Of a stretch of DNA of 64,000 nucleotides, positions 53,337-63,041 are shown piece after piece (the first letter of the stretch is position 1; each line of letters starts with the position of its first letter). Position numbers and translations under genes: made by a program. The notes under the pieces were generated by a model. The model saw only the letters and a program-made list of their open reading frames with translations, did not search any database and was not told the DNA's origin. Source of the stretch: HyVt-105 sp049975425. GTDB taxonomy: Bacteria > Bacteroidota > Bacteroidia > Bacteroidales > VadinHA17. The DNA lies in contig JBNGDI010000005.1 in the NCBI GenBank assembly GCA_049975425.1, positions 1-64,000 of the forward strand, written 5' to 3'.

Positions 53337-54872
53337 TCAATACCCCGGATTTTGCCGGATATTTTCGTTGGTATCGATTTCCTGCTGTGGAATGGAGAAG
53401 TATTCACGTCCGGGAACATATGCTTCGAACTCAGGATCGTTCACCTTGAGTTCGGCCAGTTTGTCCGGATCATACAGCCATCCCCAGCGGACGATATCAT
53501 CGAACCGGTGACCCTCCAGGGCAAATTCCAGGAACCGCTCATGGGCAAGCTGCTCCATCAGCTGGTCTTTCGTATAGCCTGCAAATTCCATTTCGCGGTC
53601 GGGGAGATCCACCCTGTCTCTTACCATCTGTATGTACTGAGCGGCAACACCGGGCTGGTCGAGCTGTATCATGCACTCGGCATACATCAGCAGCACATCG
53701 GCATAGCGCATCAACCTTTCGTTGATGCCTGAGCGCCAGTCGAACTCATTTTCTCTCCCGCTCTGGTCGTTCTGGTATTTTTTCGGGAAGATTTTTGTAT
53801 GATCGGGGTATGCATCCCGGAAAGCCACACCGTAAAGAGTACATCCGGGGTAATCATAGATAATGGTTTCCCTCAGCCTGGGATCCACCTCCCCGCCCAC
53901 GGTTTGTTCAATCTGGAACTGTTCAAACAGGTAGCGGGTTGGCAGCACGTCGGAGAAACCAAAATTCTCGGGGCCGTAAGTAATGGCCCGGGCCGTAGTT
54001 TTGCTCCAGTTGGCTGCCGGCTCATCCACCCATCCCAGAACGGTGCCGCCCACATCGCGGTCAAACTGGACCTCGAAGATCGATTCCTGGTTGTTTTCAA
54101 ATTCTTCAGTGAAATTATCGCCGTAATTTTCCATCAGGCCGTATATACCGAGGTCAAAAACATCCTCGAACCGGTCGGCTGCATCTCCATACCTATGATT
54201 GAACAGATACGCCTTTCCCAGGTATGCCAGGGCGGCTCCCCGGGTGGCACGACCGATATCCGCTGCATTTTCCCATTGCACCGGAAGCAGGTCGGCCGCA
54301 TCGGAGAAATCGGCATAGATCTGGTCCCACACCAGTTCGGGATCTACCTGCGGTTGATAAAATTCATCCGAACTTTGATAGGATTCCAGGATCAGGGGGA
54401 TGTTTCTGAAAAACTTCACCAGGTGCATGTAATACAGGCCTCTCAGGAATTTGGCCTGTCCCAGTAACCGGTCGTGCATTTCCTGGTCGGTCCACTCGAT
54501 ATCGTCTATCCGGGTAATCACATGGTTTGCCCTGTGAACCCCTCCGAAGAACACCACCCACAACCATTCCTGCATAATTGAGTTATTGGGCAGGCTGAAC
54601 CGGCCGGTATTGTGTATCACATCCCAGGGGCTGTCACCTTTGACGTCATCGCCGCGAAGGTCGAGAGCCAGCTGGCAGAATCGCATATAAGAGCCGTCAT
54701 AATACAGGGTCTGGTAAATGGCATTGGTAGCATACCAGAAATCCTCTTCTGTTTTGAAGAAATTATCCACGTCGGGTCTGTTCGGGTTGGTCAGCTCCAG
54801 GAAATCCTCGCTGCAGGAAGGAGCCAGTACCATCAGAACAGCCGCCATGACAATGTATTTTATCGTTTTCAT
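53337..54872 (-). CDS. SusD/RagB-type outer-membrane glycan-binding lipoprotein
   Basis: Surface lipoprotein that binds arabino-oligosaccharides and caps the SusC transporter. It has 511 residues; the start at 54872 gives MKTIKYIVMAAVLMVLAPSC with Cys20. The N-terminal SCSEDFLELTNPNRPD and DNFFKTEEDFW, the TPR-like helices around LLGQAKFLRGLYYMHLVKFFRNIPL, and the SusD C-terminal region (RYADVLLMYAECMIQL, FALEGHRFDDIVRWGW) are typical. It lies 40 nt downstream of the SusC gene. Confidence 0.94.
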   Translation of the reverse strand: MKTIKYIVMAAVLMVLAPSCSEDFLELTNPNRPDVDNFFKTEEDFWYATNAIYQTLYYDGSYMRFCQLALDLRGDDVKGDSPWDVIHNTGRFSLPNNSIMQEWLWVVFFGGVHRANHVITRIDDIEWTDQEMHDRLLGQAKFLRGLYYMHLVKFFRNIPLILESYQSSDEFYQPQVDPELVWDQIYADFSDAADLLPVQWENAADIGRATRGAALAYLGKAYLFNHRYGDAADRFEDVFDLGIYGLMENYGDNFTEEFENNQESIFEVQFDRDVGGTVLGWVDEPAANWSKTTARAITYGPENFGFSDVLPTRYLFEQFQIEQTVGGEVDPRLRETIIYDYPGCTLYGVAFRDAYPDHTKIFPKKYQNDQSGRENEFDWRSGINERLMRYADVLLMYAECMIQLDQPGVAAQYIQMVRDRVDLPDREMEFAGYTKDQLMEQLAHERFLEFALEGHRFDDIVRWGWLYDPDKLAELKVNDPEFEAYVPGREYFSIPQQEIDTNENIRQNPGY

Positions 54873-54912
54873 ATTTTCCACGTTTTTGTTCTTTATCATT
54901 TGGTTTACTGAC

Positions 54913-57900
54913 TTAGAAACTGACCTGTACACCGGCCATCAGGGTTCTGGGGTTTGGCAGTCCTCCCATAAACCGGGTAAAAGGCTTGTTGGGATAGGTG
55001 GGATGGTCCACTCCGCGGTCCCACAGCACATCATACCCGAAATCGGGGTCAAAACCCGTGTATTTGGTGAAAGTGATCAGGTTCTGCGCCTGAAAATACA
55101 CCCGCATACCTGCCACTCCGACACGTCCAACCAGGTCTGCCGGCAAGGTATATCCCAGCTGCACGTTATCAATTTTCAGGTAATCACCCGGTTCAAGGAA
55201 TCTGGCCGAAGCCCGTGCATTCTGGTTTGGATCTCCGATCACAACCCTGGGGATATCGGTATCGGTATTGGAAGGTGTCCAGCGGTCGAGCATCCGGGTT
55301 GACATATTGTTGTAATCACCCCCGTTCTCGAGCGTACCCCTGATGGTATTGAGGATCATGTTCCCGGCCACGCCGTGAGCACTGACAGTAAAATCAAAAT
55401 TACGGTAGGCGGCGCTCAGATTAAAACCAAACATAACATCAGGAATGGCACTGCCCAGGTATGTACGGTCGTCGTCGTCGATTTTTCCGTCGGGCTCACC
55501 GGTCAGTTCACCTTCAGCATTTCTTCCGTTAATATCCCTGAATTTAAAGTCGCCGGGAGACGTGCCCGAAAGCTGGTAGAAACCGGTTGGCGAAGCGGCA
55601 TTCAGGGCATCGATCTCGTCCTGCGTCTGGAATATCCCGTCAATTATGAAGCCGTAAAATTGGCCTACTTCGCTGCCCACGGCAGTGCGGGTCATGGTAC
55701 CGTAAATTGGCCGGTCGCCGTATCCGAGCGAAAGCACTTCATTGTTCAGGGTGGTCAGGTTCCCGCTGACATCGAAAGTAAATTCGCCCCTCGACTTCCG
55801 GTATCCCAGGTTGAATTCAAACCCGCTGTTCCGGATGGATGCCCCGTTCACAGTGGGGGATTTCCAGTTATAAACCCCCGTGGATTCCGGAATGGGCACA
55901 CTGACCAGCATATCGTCGGTGGTATTGTCATAATACTCGGCGGTAAGGTATATCCGGTTATTCATGAAACCCATATCCACACCGAAATTGGTTGATTTTT
56001 TTTCTTCCCAGCGGATATCGGGGGTTCCGAATTCCAGGGGAATGATTCCCGGAGCCAGTATGCCGTTGAATACGGCATGGGCATAAGGATTCACATAGGT
56101 ACTGTACAGGTAATTCCCGATTTCCTGATTTCCCAGCACTCCGTAACTGAAGCGGAGCTTTAACTGGCTGATGGTGGGATTATCGCGCATGAAACTTTCG
56201 TTATGCACCTTCCATGCCAGGGCAACCGAGGGAAAGTTCCCCCAGCGGTAATCTTCACTGAACCGGGAAGAACCGTCGCGCCTGAGGGTGGCGGTAAGAT
56301 AATACCGGTTATCATAATCGTATATCACACGGCCAAAGTAGGAAAGCAGTCTGTTCTGACCTTCCCAGCTGGTTACACTGATCCCTGAGGTACCATTGCT
56401 CAGGGTTTTGGAATACGGCCTGGGCAGTTCTTCCGCATGGCCTTCAATGCGTTTCACCTGGGCATCCAGCACGGTATTCCCCACCATGGCGGTAACGTGA
56501 TGATCGCCGAAGAACCTGTCGAAGGTAAGGGTTTGCTCAAGGGTTCCGGTAAAACCGAATCCTCTCCAGTCATCCAGCTTCGATACGGTATTCTGGAAAA
56601 ACCAGCCCAGGTCATATTCCGGCACGAAGTAAAAATCCCTCCAGTCAACCCGTTCGTAACTCAGGCTGAGGTTATAGTTCAGGCCTTCGAAGAATTCATA
56701 GTCACCGTAAACATTTCCCAGGAAGCGATTTCTTACAGTATTGGCTTCCAGCAGGTTGTTCACACCGATCACATTCAGGGTGATGGCTTTGTGGATCTGG
56801 TTGTCGGCTCCGCCATAGCCGCCCAGCCGATTTTCATCGTACACCGGCATAGTGGGAATAGCTTTAACCATGTCCCATATCGGATTGCCAACATGAAGGT
56901 GTGTCATTCTGACCTGGTCGGCCGAAGTGTAATGAATGGATTCGCCGAAACTAAAACGGCCCTTTTTATGGTCGGAGTTTACGGTAACCGAGTAACGGGT
57001 ATACCGGGGAGCCGGGCCTTCCAAAGTCCCGGTCTGGTCGAAATAGCTCAGGGCGGCATGGAAAGTGGAACTTTCCGTTCCCCCTGAAATGTTCAGGATA
57101 TGCTCTGTAATCCCCCCGGTGGTCAGGGCTTCTTCCTGCCAGTCGGTATCAATATCATCGATAAATTCGACTGAAGTGGGGTCATTGCCCAGCACCAGGG
57201 GTTCGCCTGCATTCACACAGGCTTCGTTCACCAGCATCTGGTACTGTTCCCGGTTCAACACATCATAGCGTCCCGTTACATTTTGCATACCGTAGTATCC
57301 CTGGTAATCCACCTTCAGTTTGCCTTTTGTTCCCCGGCGGGTGGTAATGATCACCACCCCGTTGGCAGCCCGTGATCCGTAAATGGCACTGGCCGAGGCA
57401 TCTTTCAGCACCTGAATGGATTCAATCTGCGACAGGGGAAAGTCCTGTATGGGCGCTACCACTCCGTCGATAATATAAAGCGGATCATTGTTCCCGAAGG
57501 TTCCAATCCCGCGGATCTGGACCTGCGGGCTGGCTCCCGGTTCTCCACCACTCTGCACACTCACACCCGGCACTTTCCCCTGGAGGGCTTTTGTCACGTC
57601 GTGGGTAGCCATTTTTGACATTTCTCCCACATCCACCACAGTAACTGACCCGGTAAGGTCTGATTTCTTCTGGGTACCGTACCCGATCACCACCAGTTCT
57701 TCCAGGGCCAGGATGTCTTCTTCCATAACCACATCAACCCGGTTTCTTCCGTTCACAGGTTCCTCCAGCGTGGTATACCCCACAAAAGAGAACACCAGCA
57801 CGGCATCTGGTCCGGGCACGGTGATGGAATAATTCCCGTTTGCGTCGGAAATGGTCCCCGTTTGAGTGCCTTTAACCAGAATATTGACAGCCGGCAATGG

Positions 57901-58026
57901 CTCACCTGTAGTCTGGTCGGTAATGGTCCCGGTGACCGTAAATTCCTGCGCAAAAACGATTCCCGTTGTCCATAGCAGAAGAAGAAATATGCTTCTGCAC
58001 AGACAATAAATGAGTTTTTTGTTCAT
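54913..58026 (-). CDS. SusC/RagA-type TonB-linked outer-membrane transporter
   Basis: TonB-dependent importer of arabino-oligosaccharides, acting with the SusD-like protein. It has 1037 residues: signal peptide, carboxypeptidase-like domain (FTVTGTITDQTTGEPLPAVNILVKGTQTGTISDANGNYSI), TonB box region EELVVIGYGTQKK, plug (GKVPGVSVQSGG ... RGIGTFGNNDPLYIIDG) and a 22-strand barrel ending GVQVSF. First gene of the PUL operon on this strand. Confidence 0.95.
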   Translation of the reverse strand: MNKKLIYCLCRSIFLLLLWTTGIVFAQEFTVTGTITDQTTGEPLPAVNILVKGTQTGTISDANGNYSITVPGPDAVLVFSFVGYTTLEEPVNGRNRVDVVMEEDILALEELVVIGYGTQKKSDLTGSVTVVDVGEMSKMATHDVTKALQGKVPGVSVQSGGEPGASPQVQIRGIGTFGNNDPLYIIDGVVAPIQDFPLSQIESIQVLKDASASAIYGSRAANGVVIITTRRGTKGKLKVDYQGYYGMQNVTGRYDVLNREQYQMLVNEACVNAGEPLVLGNDPTSVEFIDDIDTDWQEEALTTGGITEHILNISGGTESSTFHAALSYFDQTGTLEGPAPRYTRYSVTVNSDHKKGRFSFGESIHYTSADQVRMTHLHVGNPIWDMVKAIPTMPVYDENRLGGYGGADNQIHKAITLNVIGVNNLLEANTVRNRFLGNVYGDYEFFEGLNYNLSLSYERVDWRDFYFVPEYDLGWFFQNTVSKLDDWRGFGFTGTLEQTLTFDRFFGDHHVTAMVGNTVLDAQVKRIEGHAEELPRPYSKTLSNGTSGISVTSWEGQNRLLSYFGRVIYDYDNRYYLTATLRRDGSSRFSEDYRWGNFPSVALAWKVHNESFMRDNPTISQLKLRFSYGVLGNQEIGNYLYSTYVNPYAHAVFNGILAPGIIPLEFGTPDIRWEEKKSTNFGVDMGFMNNRIYLTAEYYDNTTDDMLVSVPIPESTGVYNWKSPTVNGASIRNSGFEFNLGYRKSRGEFTFDVSGNLTTLNNEVLSLGYGDRPIYGTMTRTAVGSEVGQFYGFIIDGIFQTQDEIDALNAASPTGFYQLSGTSPGDFKFRDINGRNAEGELTGEPDGKIDDDDRTYLGSAIPDVMFGFNLSAAYRNFDFTVSAHGVAGNMILNTIRGTLENGGDYNNMSTRMLDRWTPSNTDTDIPRVVIGDPNQNARASARFLEPGDYLKIDNVQLGYTLPADLVGRVGVAGMRVYFQAQNLITFTKYTGFDPDFGYDVLWDRGVDHPTYPNKPFTRFMGGLPNPRTLMAGVQVSF

Positions 58027-58207
58027 AGATGTTAGATTTTAGGGTTAAGTCTATGTGAAAAATTACAACAAGATGGGTGGCCTGAGGTGGATAAATACGT
58101 ATTTATGGTGGACGAATGTGTAAAAGAACAGGAAGGAAGATTCCTTTTCTCTGAGAATGAGATGATTTTGTAAAAAGGAATGTACAAACTTCGGAAATGC
58201 AGGAGAA

Positions 58208-61200
58208 TTATGGTTCTTTTGAGTCCCTTTCCCCTGAGCGGAAAGAAGTGAAGGAAGCATCTTTTCCCGGCAGGGGGTCCCTGCCGGAATCATTGATATA
58301 ATCGGTGGGTGATTTACCGAAATATTTTCTGAAACAGCGGCTGAAATATTTCGGGTCGTTGAATCCCACCTCAAACGCCACACCGGTAATGTTTAAACGA
58401 CCCTGCAGCAGAAGCCGGGCAGCTTTCTTTAACCTCAGGGTGGTAATAAAATCATTGGCCGACATTCCCGCTATGGCGCTAAGTTTTTTATGCAGCAGGC
58501 TGCGACTGACACACATCTCAGAAGCCAGCCTCTGCACTCCGAATTCCGGATCAGTGAGGTTGCCGTCCAAAATGTTCAGGATTTTCCCTATAAACTCCCG
58601 GTCTGTAGCTGAGGTGGCAATGTCGCCCGGGTCGGAAATCAGGCTTCCCGAAAAGATCTTCTGGAGCTTGCGCCTGTTGGAGAGCAAACTGGTTATTTTG
58701 GCCTCCAGTATTTCAAGATGGAAGGGTTTGGAAATATAATCGTCGGCGCCCGACTCCAGGCCTTCGACAAAATCCTCCACTTCTGAACGGGCAGACAACA
58801 GAATAACCGGGATATGAGAGGTGAGCAGGTTGGATTTGATCCGGGAGGCAAACTCAATCCCGTCAATGCCGGGCATCATAATATCGGAAATAATGATGTC
58901 GGGGCTGAATTTTTCGGCCAGAGCCATCCCGTCGGTGGCATTTCCGGCTGTCAGCATCCGGAAAGAAGGCGTGAAGAAATCAATCATGCATCCTACCATA
59001 TCCTCGTCATCATCCAGAAACAGCAGCAAGGGTTTGTGTTTTTCATCCAATGCTCCGGCCTCTGCTTCCTGAACCTTCTTGTTTGACGGCGGAGTTTCTT
59101 TTTTCGGAACATAATGTTGATACCATGTATCTCCATGCTTTTCCATAAAAAGATCGTCCTGCTTCCTGAAATATTCACCATAAACAAGTTCCTCATTCCC
59201 TCTGGGAATCAGTACACGAAATGTGGTTCCCCGGCCGGGGGTACTCTTTACATACAACAAACCCCTGTGAATTTTGACCAGTTCCTTGGTCAGAAACAGG
59301 CCGATTCCCGTTCCGCCCGAAGAACCTTCCTGACGGGCGGAAATACGGTAGAAATTCCGGAAAATGTCTTTCAGGTACTGTGTATCTATTCCGATCCCGG
59401 TATCCTGCACCCGGATTTCCAGAAATTCTTCCCGTTCACCCTGTCTGATCATTCGTTTTCCAAGAATCTGAATTTCTTCATCCATAAGCCGGGGTCCTGT
59501 TATACTGACAGAAACCGTAATTTTTCCGTTTTCCGGGGTATTTTTAAAGGCATTGGACAGCAAGTTGGAAACAATGATCTCCATCTTATCCCGGTCATAG
59601 GTTGTTCTGCAGGTCCCCACGGCATTATTCACCACAAAGGTGATCTTTTTCTGTCGTGCCAGCTCGGAAAAAGACCGGGAAAGGCTTTCGACAAAGGCAG
59701 GCAGGTCACCACGATCGGGTTTGAAATCGGTATGGCCGGTTTTGATCTTTCTGATTTCCATCAATTGATTGATCAGATGCAGAAGCCTTCTTGCATTTCT
59801 ATGTATCAGCATGAGCCTGTTGCGTAAAGGATGATGGGCCTCCAGCTGATTGATAATGTGTGTCAGAGGGGAAATGATCAGGGTCAGAGGAGTTTTAAAT
59901 TCATGGGATATCTGTGTAAAGAAACGCAATTGCTGATGGTTGATTTCCTGTATCCGCTTGTTCAGATCCACCAGCTTGTTCCTTTGTTGAAGTATCTCGA
60001 TGTTTCTCGAAACAAGCTCTTCCTTTTGTTCTTCAATCTTTTCCTGGCGGAGCTGGGTTTGCAGGTATGCATTTCTGAGCTGTTCGTTTTTTTTCAGCAG
60101 AGTCCTCTCATGTTCCTCAATTTTTGCCGTACGGCGTTTAACCAGTTCTTCCAGTATCTTTTTCTGTCGTTCCAGAGAAAAGGTGCGCCAGCGGATATAG
60201 AGCATGATACCCATGATCACGGCTACCGCTACCAGAATTCTGAACCACCACTGTACCCAGAAAGGCGGTATCACAGTAATTTTTATCTTCAGGGGAGGTT
60301 CTGTCCATTGCCCGTTCACACCGGCCTTTACCAGGAAGAAGTATTCGCCTCCCTGCAGATTGGTGTAGCTTACCAGGCGGTGGCTGTGATCAACATATTT
60401 CCATTCCTCATCAAATCCCTGCATCAGGTATGCATACTCCACCTTTTCCGGTTGACTGTATTCGAAGGCAGAAAATTCAAAGGAAAATTCTTTTTGACGG
60501 TATGAAAGCAGAACCTGGTCGGCAAGGGTGATATTTTTCTGCAGAACCACCCGGTTCCCGTATTCAACACCCACGTCTACGGGGCGGTTGAAAATTTTAA
60601 AATCGGTCAGTACCACCCGGGGCGGTTTGCTGAAAAATGAAACACTGTCAGGATAAAATGCCATACATCCGTTCATGCTTCCGAAATACATTCTTCCCTC
60701 TTCATTCCGGTAAGCAGCCATCCAGTAAAACTGATTGCTTGTCAAACCGTCGGAAACGAACAGGTTGAAAAATCTTTCGTTTTCCGGATCAAATCTTGAT
60801 AATCCATGATCGGTACTGAGCCACAGGCATCCTCTGTCATCCTCCAGAATTCCGTATACAATATTATTTGACAGGCCGTCGTCGGTGGTATAATGAATGA
60901 ACTGGGGAGTGCCATGTGTTGTGGGTAAGATCATTTTATCCAGCCCGTTCCCGTATGTCCCAAACCACATGGTCCCGTCGCTTCCCCGGTGTATGGAAAT
61001 AACATAATTTCCGCCCAGGGAAGAGGGATTATCCGGATTGTGTATAAAGGTGGTTATACTGTTCCGTCTGCCACGAAGCACACCATCTTCTTCCGGGCTT
61101 ATCCGGTGCAGGCCGATACGTGTTCCCACCCAGAGATTTCCTTCGGCGTCAAATTCCAGGCACCCAACCTGATCGATCACAACAGACAATGAATCGCGAC

Positions 61201-62758
61201 CCACATGTGTAAAGGTGCCCGTTTCCGGATCAAACCGGTCAAGACCACCCAGGGTACCCACCCACAGGTTCCCCCGGTCATCTGTCACCAGAGAAGAAAT
61301 AAAATCAGAGATCAATTGACCGTTTTCTTCTTCCGCATCTCCGTACCGGATAAAAATGCCCGGGGAAACATTCCCGGGGGTCAGTTTGAACAGACCTTCA
61401 CCCCAGGTTCCGATCCACAGGTTCCCCCGACTGTCTCTGATCATGGATGTAATGAAATCGTTGCCCAGCGCACCGGGCTTATCCTGATCGCCCCGGTAAA
61501 ATCTGAAAGTACCCGTTTTCTTGTTATACCGGTTTAATCCTCCTCCCGCAGTCCCTATCCATATATAGGCTTCATCTTCATATATTGAATTTACTGTATT
61601 GTGATTCAAACTGTTCGGATCGTCAGGTTCATTCACAAAAAACCCGATCCTTTCCTGGAAAACATTGTACCGGTTCACTCCTCCCCGCTCCGTTCCCACC
61701 CATACATTGCCCGATTCATCTGCGTACAGGCAGTTTACAAAATCATTATTCAGCCCCCAGTCAATATTCAGCCGGTGCCTGTAATTCGTAAAACCGTCGG
61801 ATTCTTCCCGGTATATGCTCAAACCACCCAGTGTTCCCACTATCATGTTGCCGAACAGGTCTTCCGTCACACTCATCACATAGTTATGGACCAGGCTGGA
61901 AGGGTCATCCGGCTGGTGACTATATCCTTTCCAGGTATGTGTTTCCGCATCGTACCGGTTGAGGCCGCTCTGGGTTCCTACCCAGTAAATGCCCGCACGG
62001 TCCTGGTATACACAATGTATCACATTGTTACTCAGCGTATTCTCATTTTCCGGATCATTCCGGAAATGCATAAATTCGTTACGGTTTTCACGATATACAA
62101 ACAGACCGTCGCCGGTCCCGATCCATACCTGCCCCTTGCGGTCTTCATAAAGACCGGTAATATTTCTTGATCCGGTGGAAGAAAAGCCGGGGTGCCGGGA
62201 AACATGTACCACCTTCCGGATCTCATAACCGTTTTCACGGAGGATAAGCTTATCCAGGCCTTTGTCCGTTCCCACCCAGATATTTCCGTTCCTGTCGCAT
62301 AGCACCGCCTGAACAATATTGGAACAGATGGTATTATCTTCCTCACTTTCGGAAAGGTAGCGGTAAAACCGGTTCCCTGCATAATGAAAAACATTGAGGC
62401 CGTTCCGGGTTCCGATCCAGATATTCCCCGAGGTATCGGCATCCATGGTGTACACAAAATTGCTGGATATACTGTTCGGATCGGAAGGATCATACCGGTA
62501 TACATCGAATGAATACCCGTTGAAACGGTTCAGCCCGTCCCATGTGCCAAACCACATAAACCCGTTATGATCTTTAAGGATGCAATCGATCATGTTCTGC
62601 GACAGACCGGCATCGGAAGTAATGTGCTGGAAACGAATGGATTTCTTCTGGGCAGAGATGTAGCCCGGAAGGAAGAAAAGTAGAAAAAACAGAAAAACAG
62701 GTACCCTTCCCGTCCATCTGGCGGGTATGCATGGGCTATATCCGGCGGGATATTTCAT
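58208..62758 (-). CDS. Hybrid two-component system regulator (HTCS) of the arabinan locus
   Basis: Senses glycan in the periplasm and binds DNA in one polypeptide. It has about 1516 residues: signal peptide; about a dozen two-bladed propeller repeats of the type NIWIGTxxGLNRF; Y_Y_Y domain; membrane helix near 828-852; HisKA with His near 952 (SHEFKTPLTLI); HATPase (NAFKNTPENG, DTGIGID, GGTGIGLF); receiver with Asp near 1293 (IIISDIMMPGIDG); and an AraC-type DNA-binding domain at the C-terminus (GVAFEVGFNDPKYFSRCFRKYFG). It lies next to SusC, so it likely activates this locus in response to arabino-oligosaccharides. Start at 62758 gives MKYPAGYSP. Confidence 0.93.
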   Translation of the reverse strand: MKYPAGYSPCIPARWTGRVPVFLFFLLFFLPGYISAQKKSIRFQHITSDAGLSQNMIDCILKDHNGFMWFGTWDGLNRFNGYSFDVYRYDPSDPNSISSNFVYTMDADTSGNIWIGTRNGLNVFHYAGNRFYRYLSESEEDNTICSNIVQAVLCDRNGNIWVGTDKGLDKLILRENGYEIRKVVHVSRHPGFSSTGSRNITGLYEDRKGQVWIGTGDGLFVYRENRNEFMHFRNDPENENTLSNNVIHCVYQDRAGIYWVGTQSGLNRYDAETHTWKGYSHQPDDPSSLVHNYVMSVTEDLFGNMIVGTLGGLSIYREESDGFTNYRHRLNIDWGLNNDFVNCLYADESGNVWVGTERGGVNRYNVFQERIGFFVNEPDDPNSLNHNTVNSIYEDEAYIWIGTAGGGLNRYNKKTGTFRFYRGDQDKPGALGNDFITSMIRDSRGNLWIGTWGEGLFKLTPGNVSPGIFIRYGDAEEENGQLISDFISSLVTDDRGNLWVGTLGGLDRFDPETGTFTHVGRDSLSVVIDQVGCLEFDAEGNLWVGTRIGLHRISPEEDGVLRGRRNSITTFIHNPDNPSSLGGNYVISIHRGSDGTMWFGTYGNGLDKMILPTTHGTPQFIHYTTDDGLSNNIVYGILEDDRGCLWLSTDHGLSRFDPENERFFNLFVSDGLTSNQFYWMAAYRNEEGRMYFGSMNGCMAFYPDSVSFFSKPPRVVLTDFKIFNRPVDVGVEYGNRVVLQKNITLADQVLLSYRQKEFSFEFSAFEYSQPEKVEYAYLMQGFDEEWKYVDHSHRLVSYTNLQGGEYFFLVKAGVNGQWTEPPLKIKITVIPPFWVQWWFRILVAVAVIMGIMLYIRWRTFSLERQKKILEELVKRRTAKIEEHERTLLKKNEQLRNAYLQTQLRQEKIEEQKEELVSRNIEILQQRNKLVDLNKRIQEINHQQLRFFTQISHEFKTPLTLIISPLTHIINQLEAHHPLRNRLMLIHRNARRLLHLINQLMEIRKIKTGHTDFKPDRGDLPAFVESLSRSFSELARQKKITFVVNNAVGTCRTTYDRDKMEIIVSNLLSNAFKNTPENGKITVSVSITGPRLMDEEIQILGKRMIRQGEREEFLEIRVQDTGIGIDTQYLKDIFRNFYRISARQEGSSGGTGIGLFLTKELVKIHRGLLYVKSTPGRGTTFRVLIPRGNEELVYGEYFRKQDDLFMEKHGDTWYQHYVPKKETPPSNKKVQEAEAGALDEKHKPLLLFLDDDEDMVGCMIDFFTPSFRMLTAGNATDGMALAEKFSPDIIISDIMMPGIDGIEFASRIKSNLLTSHIPVILLSARSEVEDFVEGLESGADDYISKPFHLEILEAKITSLLSNRRKLQKIFSGSLISDPGDIATSATDREFIGKILNILDGNLTDPEFGVQRLASEMCVSRSLLHKKLSAIAGMSANDFITTLRLKKAARLLLQGRLNITGVAFEVGFNDPKYFSRCFRKYFGKSPTDYINDSGRDPLPGKDASFTSFRSGERDSKEP

Positions 62759-62948
62759 GTTGACCAACACCCGGTAGTGCAACAAAATATCCTTTAATCA
62801 GAGTCATGGGAACACTTCGGTTCCTGCCCTGTTCTTTTCCAGTACTTGCAACAGGGCGGAATATCCCATGCAGTATTTTCAGGCTCAAATCAGCCTCCCC
62901 ATTTTCAACTGATGAGGGAAACTGTTAACAGAACCATTGAGTACACAG

Positions 62949-62977
62949 AGGGATTATCCGCCATGCGGTAATCCCTT
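62949..62977. terminator. Hairpin between araB and HTCS
   Basis: GGGATTA-T-CCGC and GCGG-TAATCCC form an 11-bp stem with one bulge and a 3-nt loop. A short T-run exists only on the + strand, so its role as the araB terminator is uncertain. Confidence 0.4.
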
Positions 62978-63041
62978 TTCGAAATTTAAGAAATTTATAT
63001 GAGAACCGGAAATTTCCCCGGTCCGGGTACATAACGGTATT

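Noticed and set aside
62949..62977. Firm araB terminator
   Set aside because: The stem is good but there is no U-run on the strand of araB, so it is listed only with low confidence.
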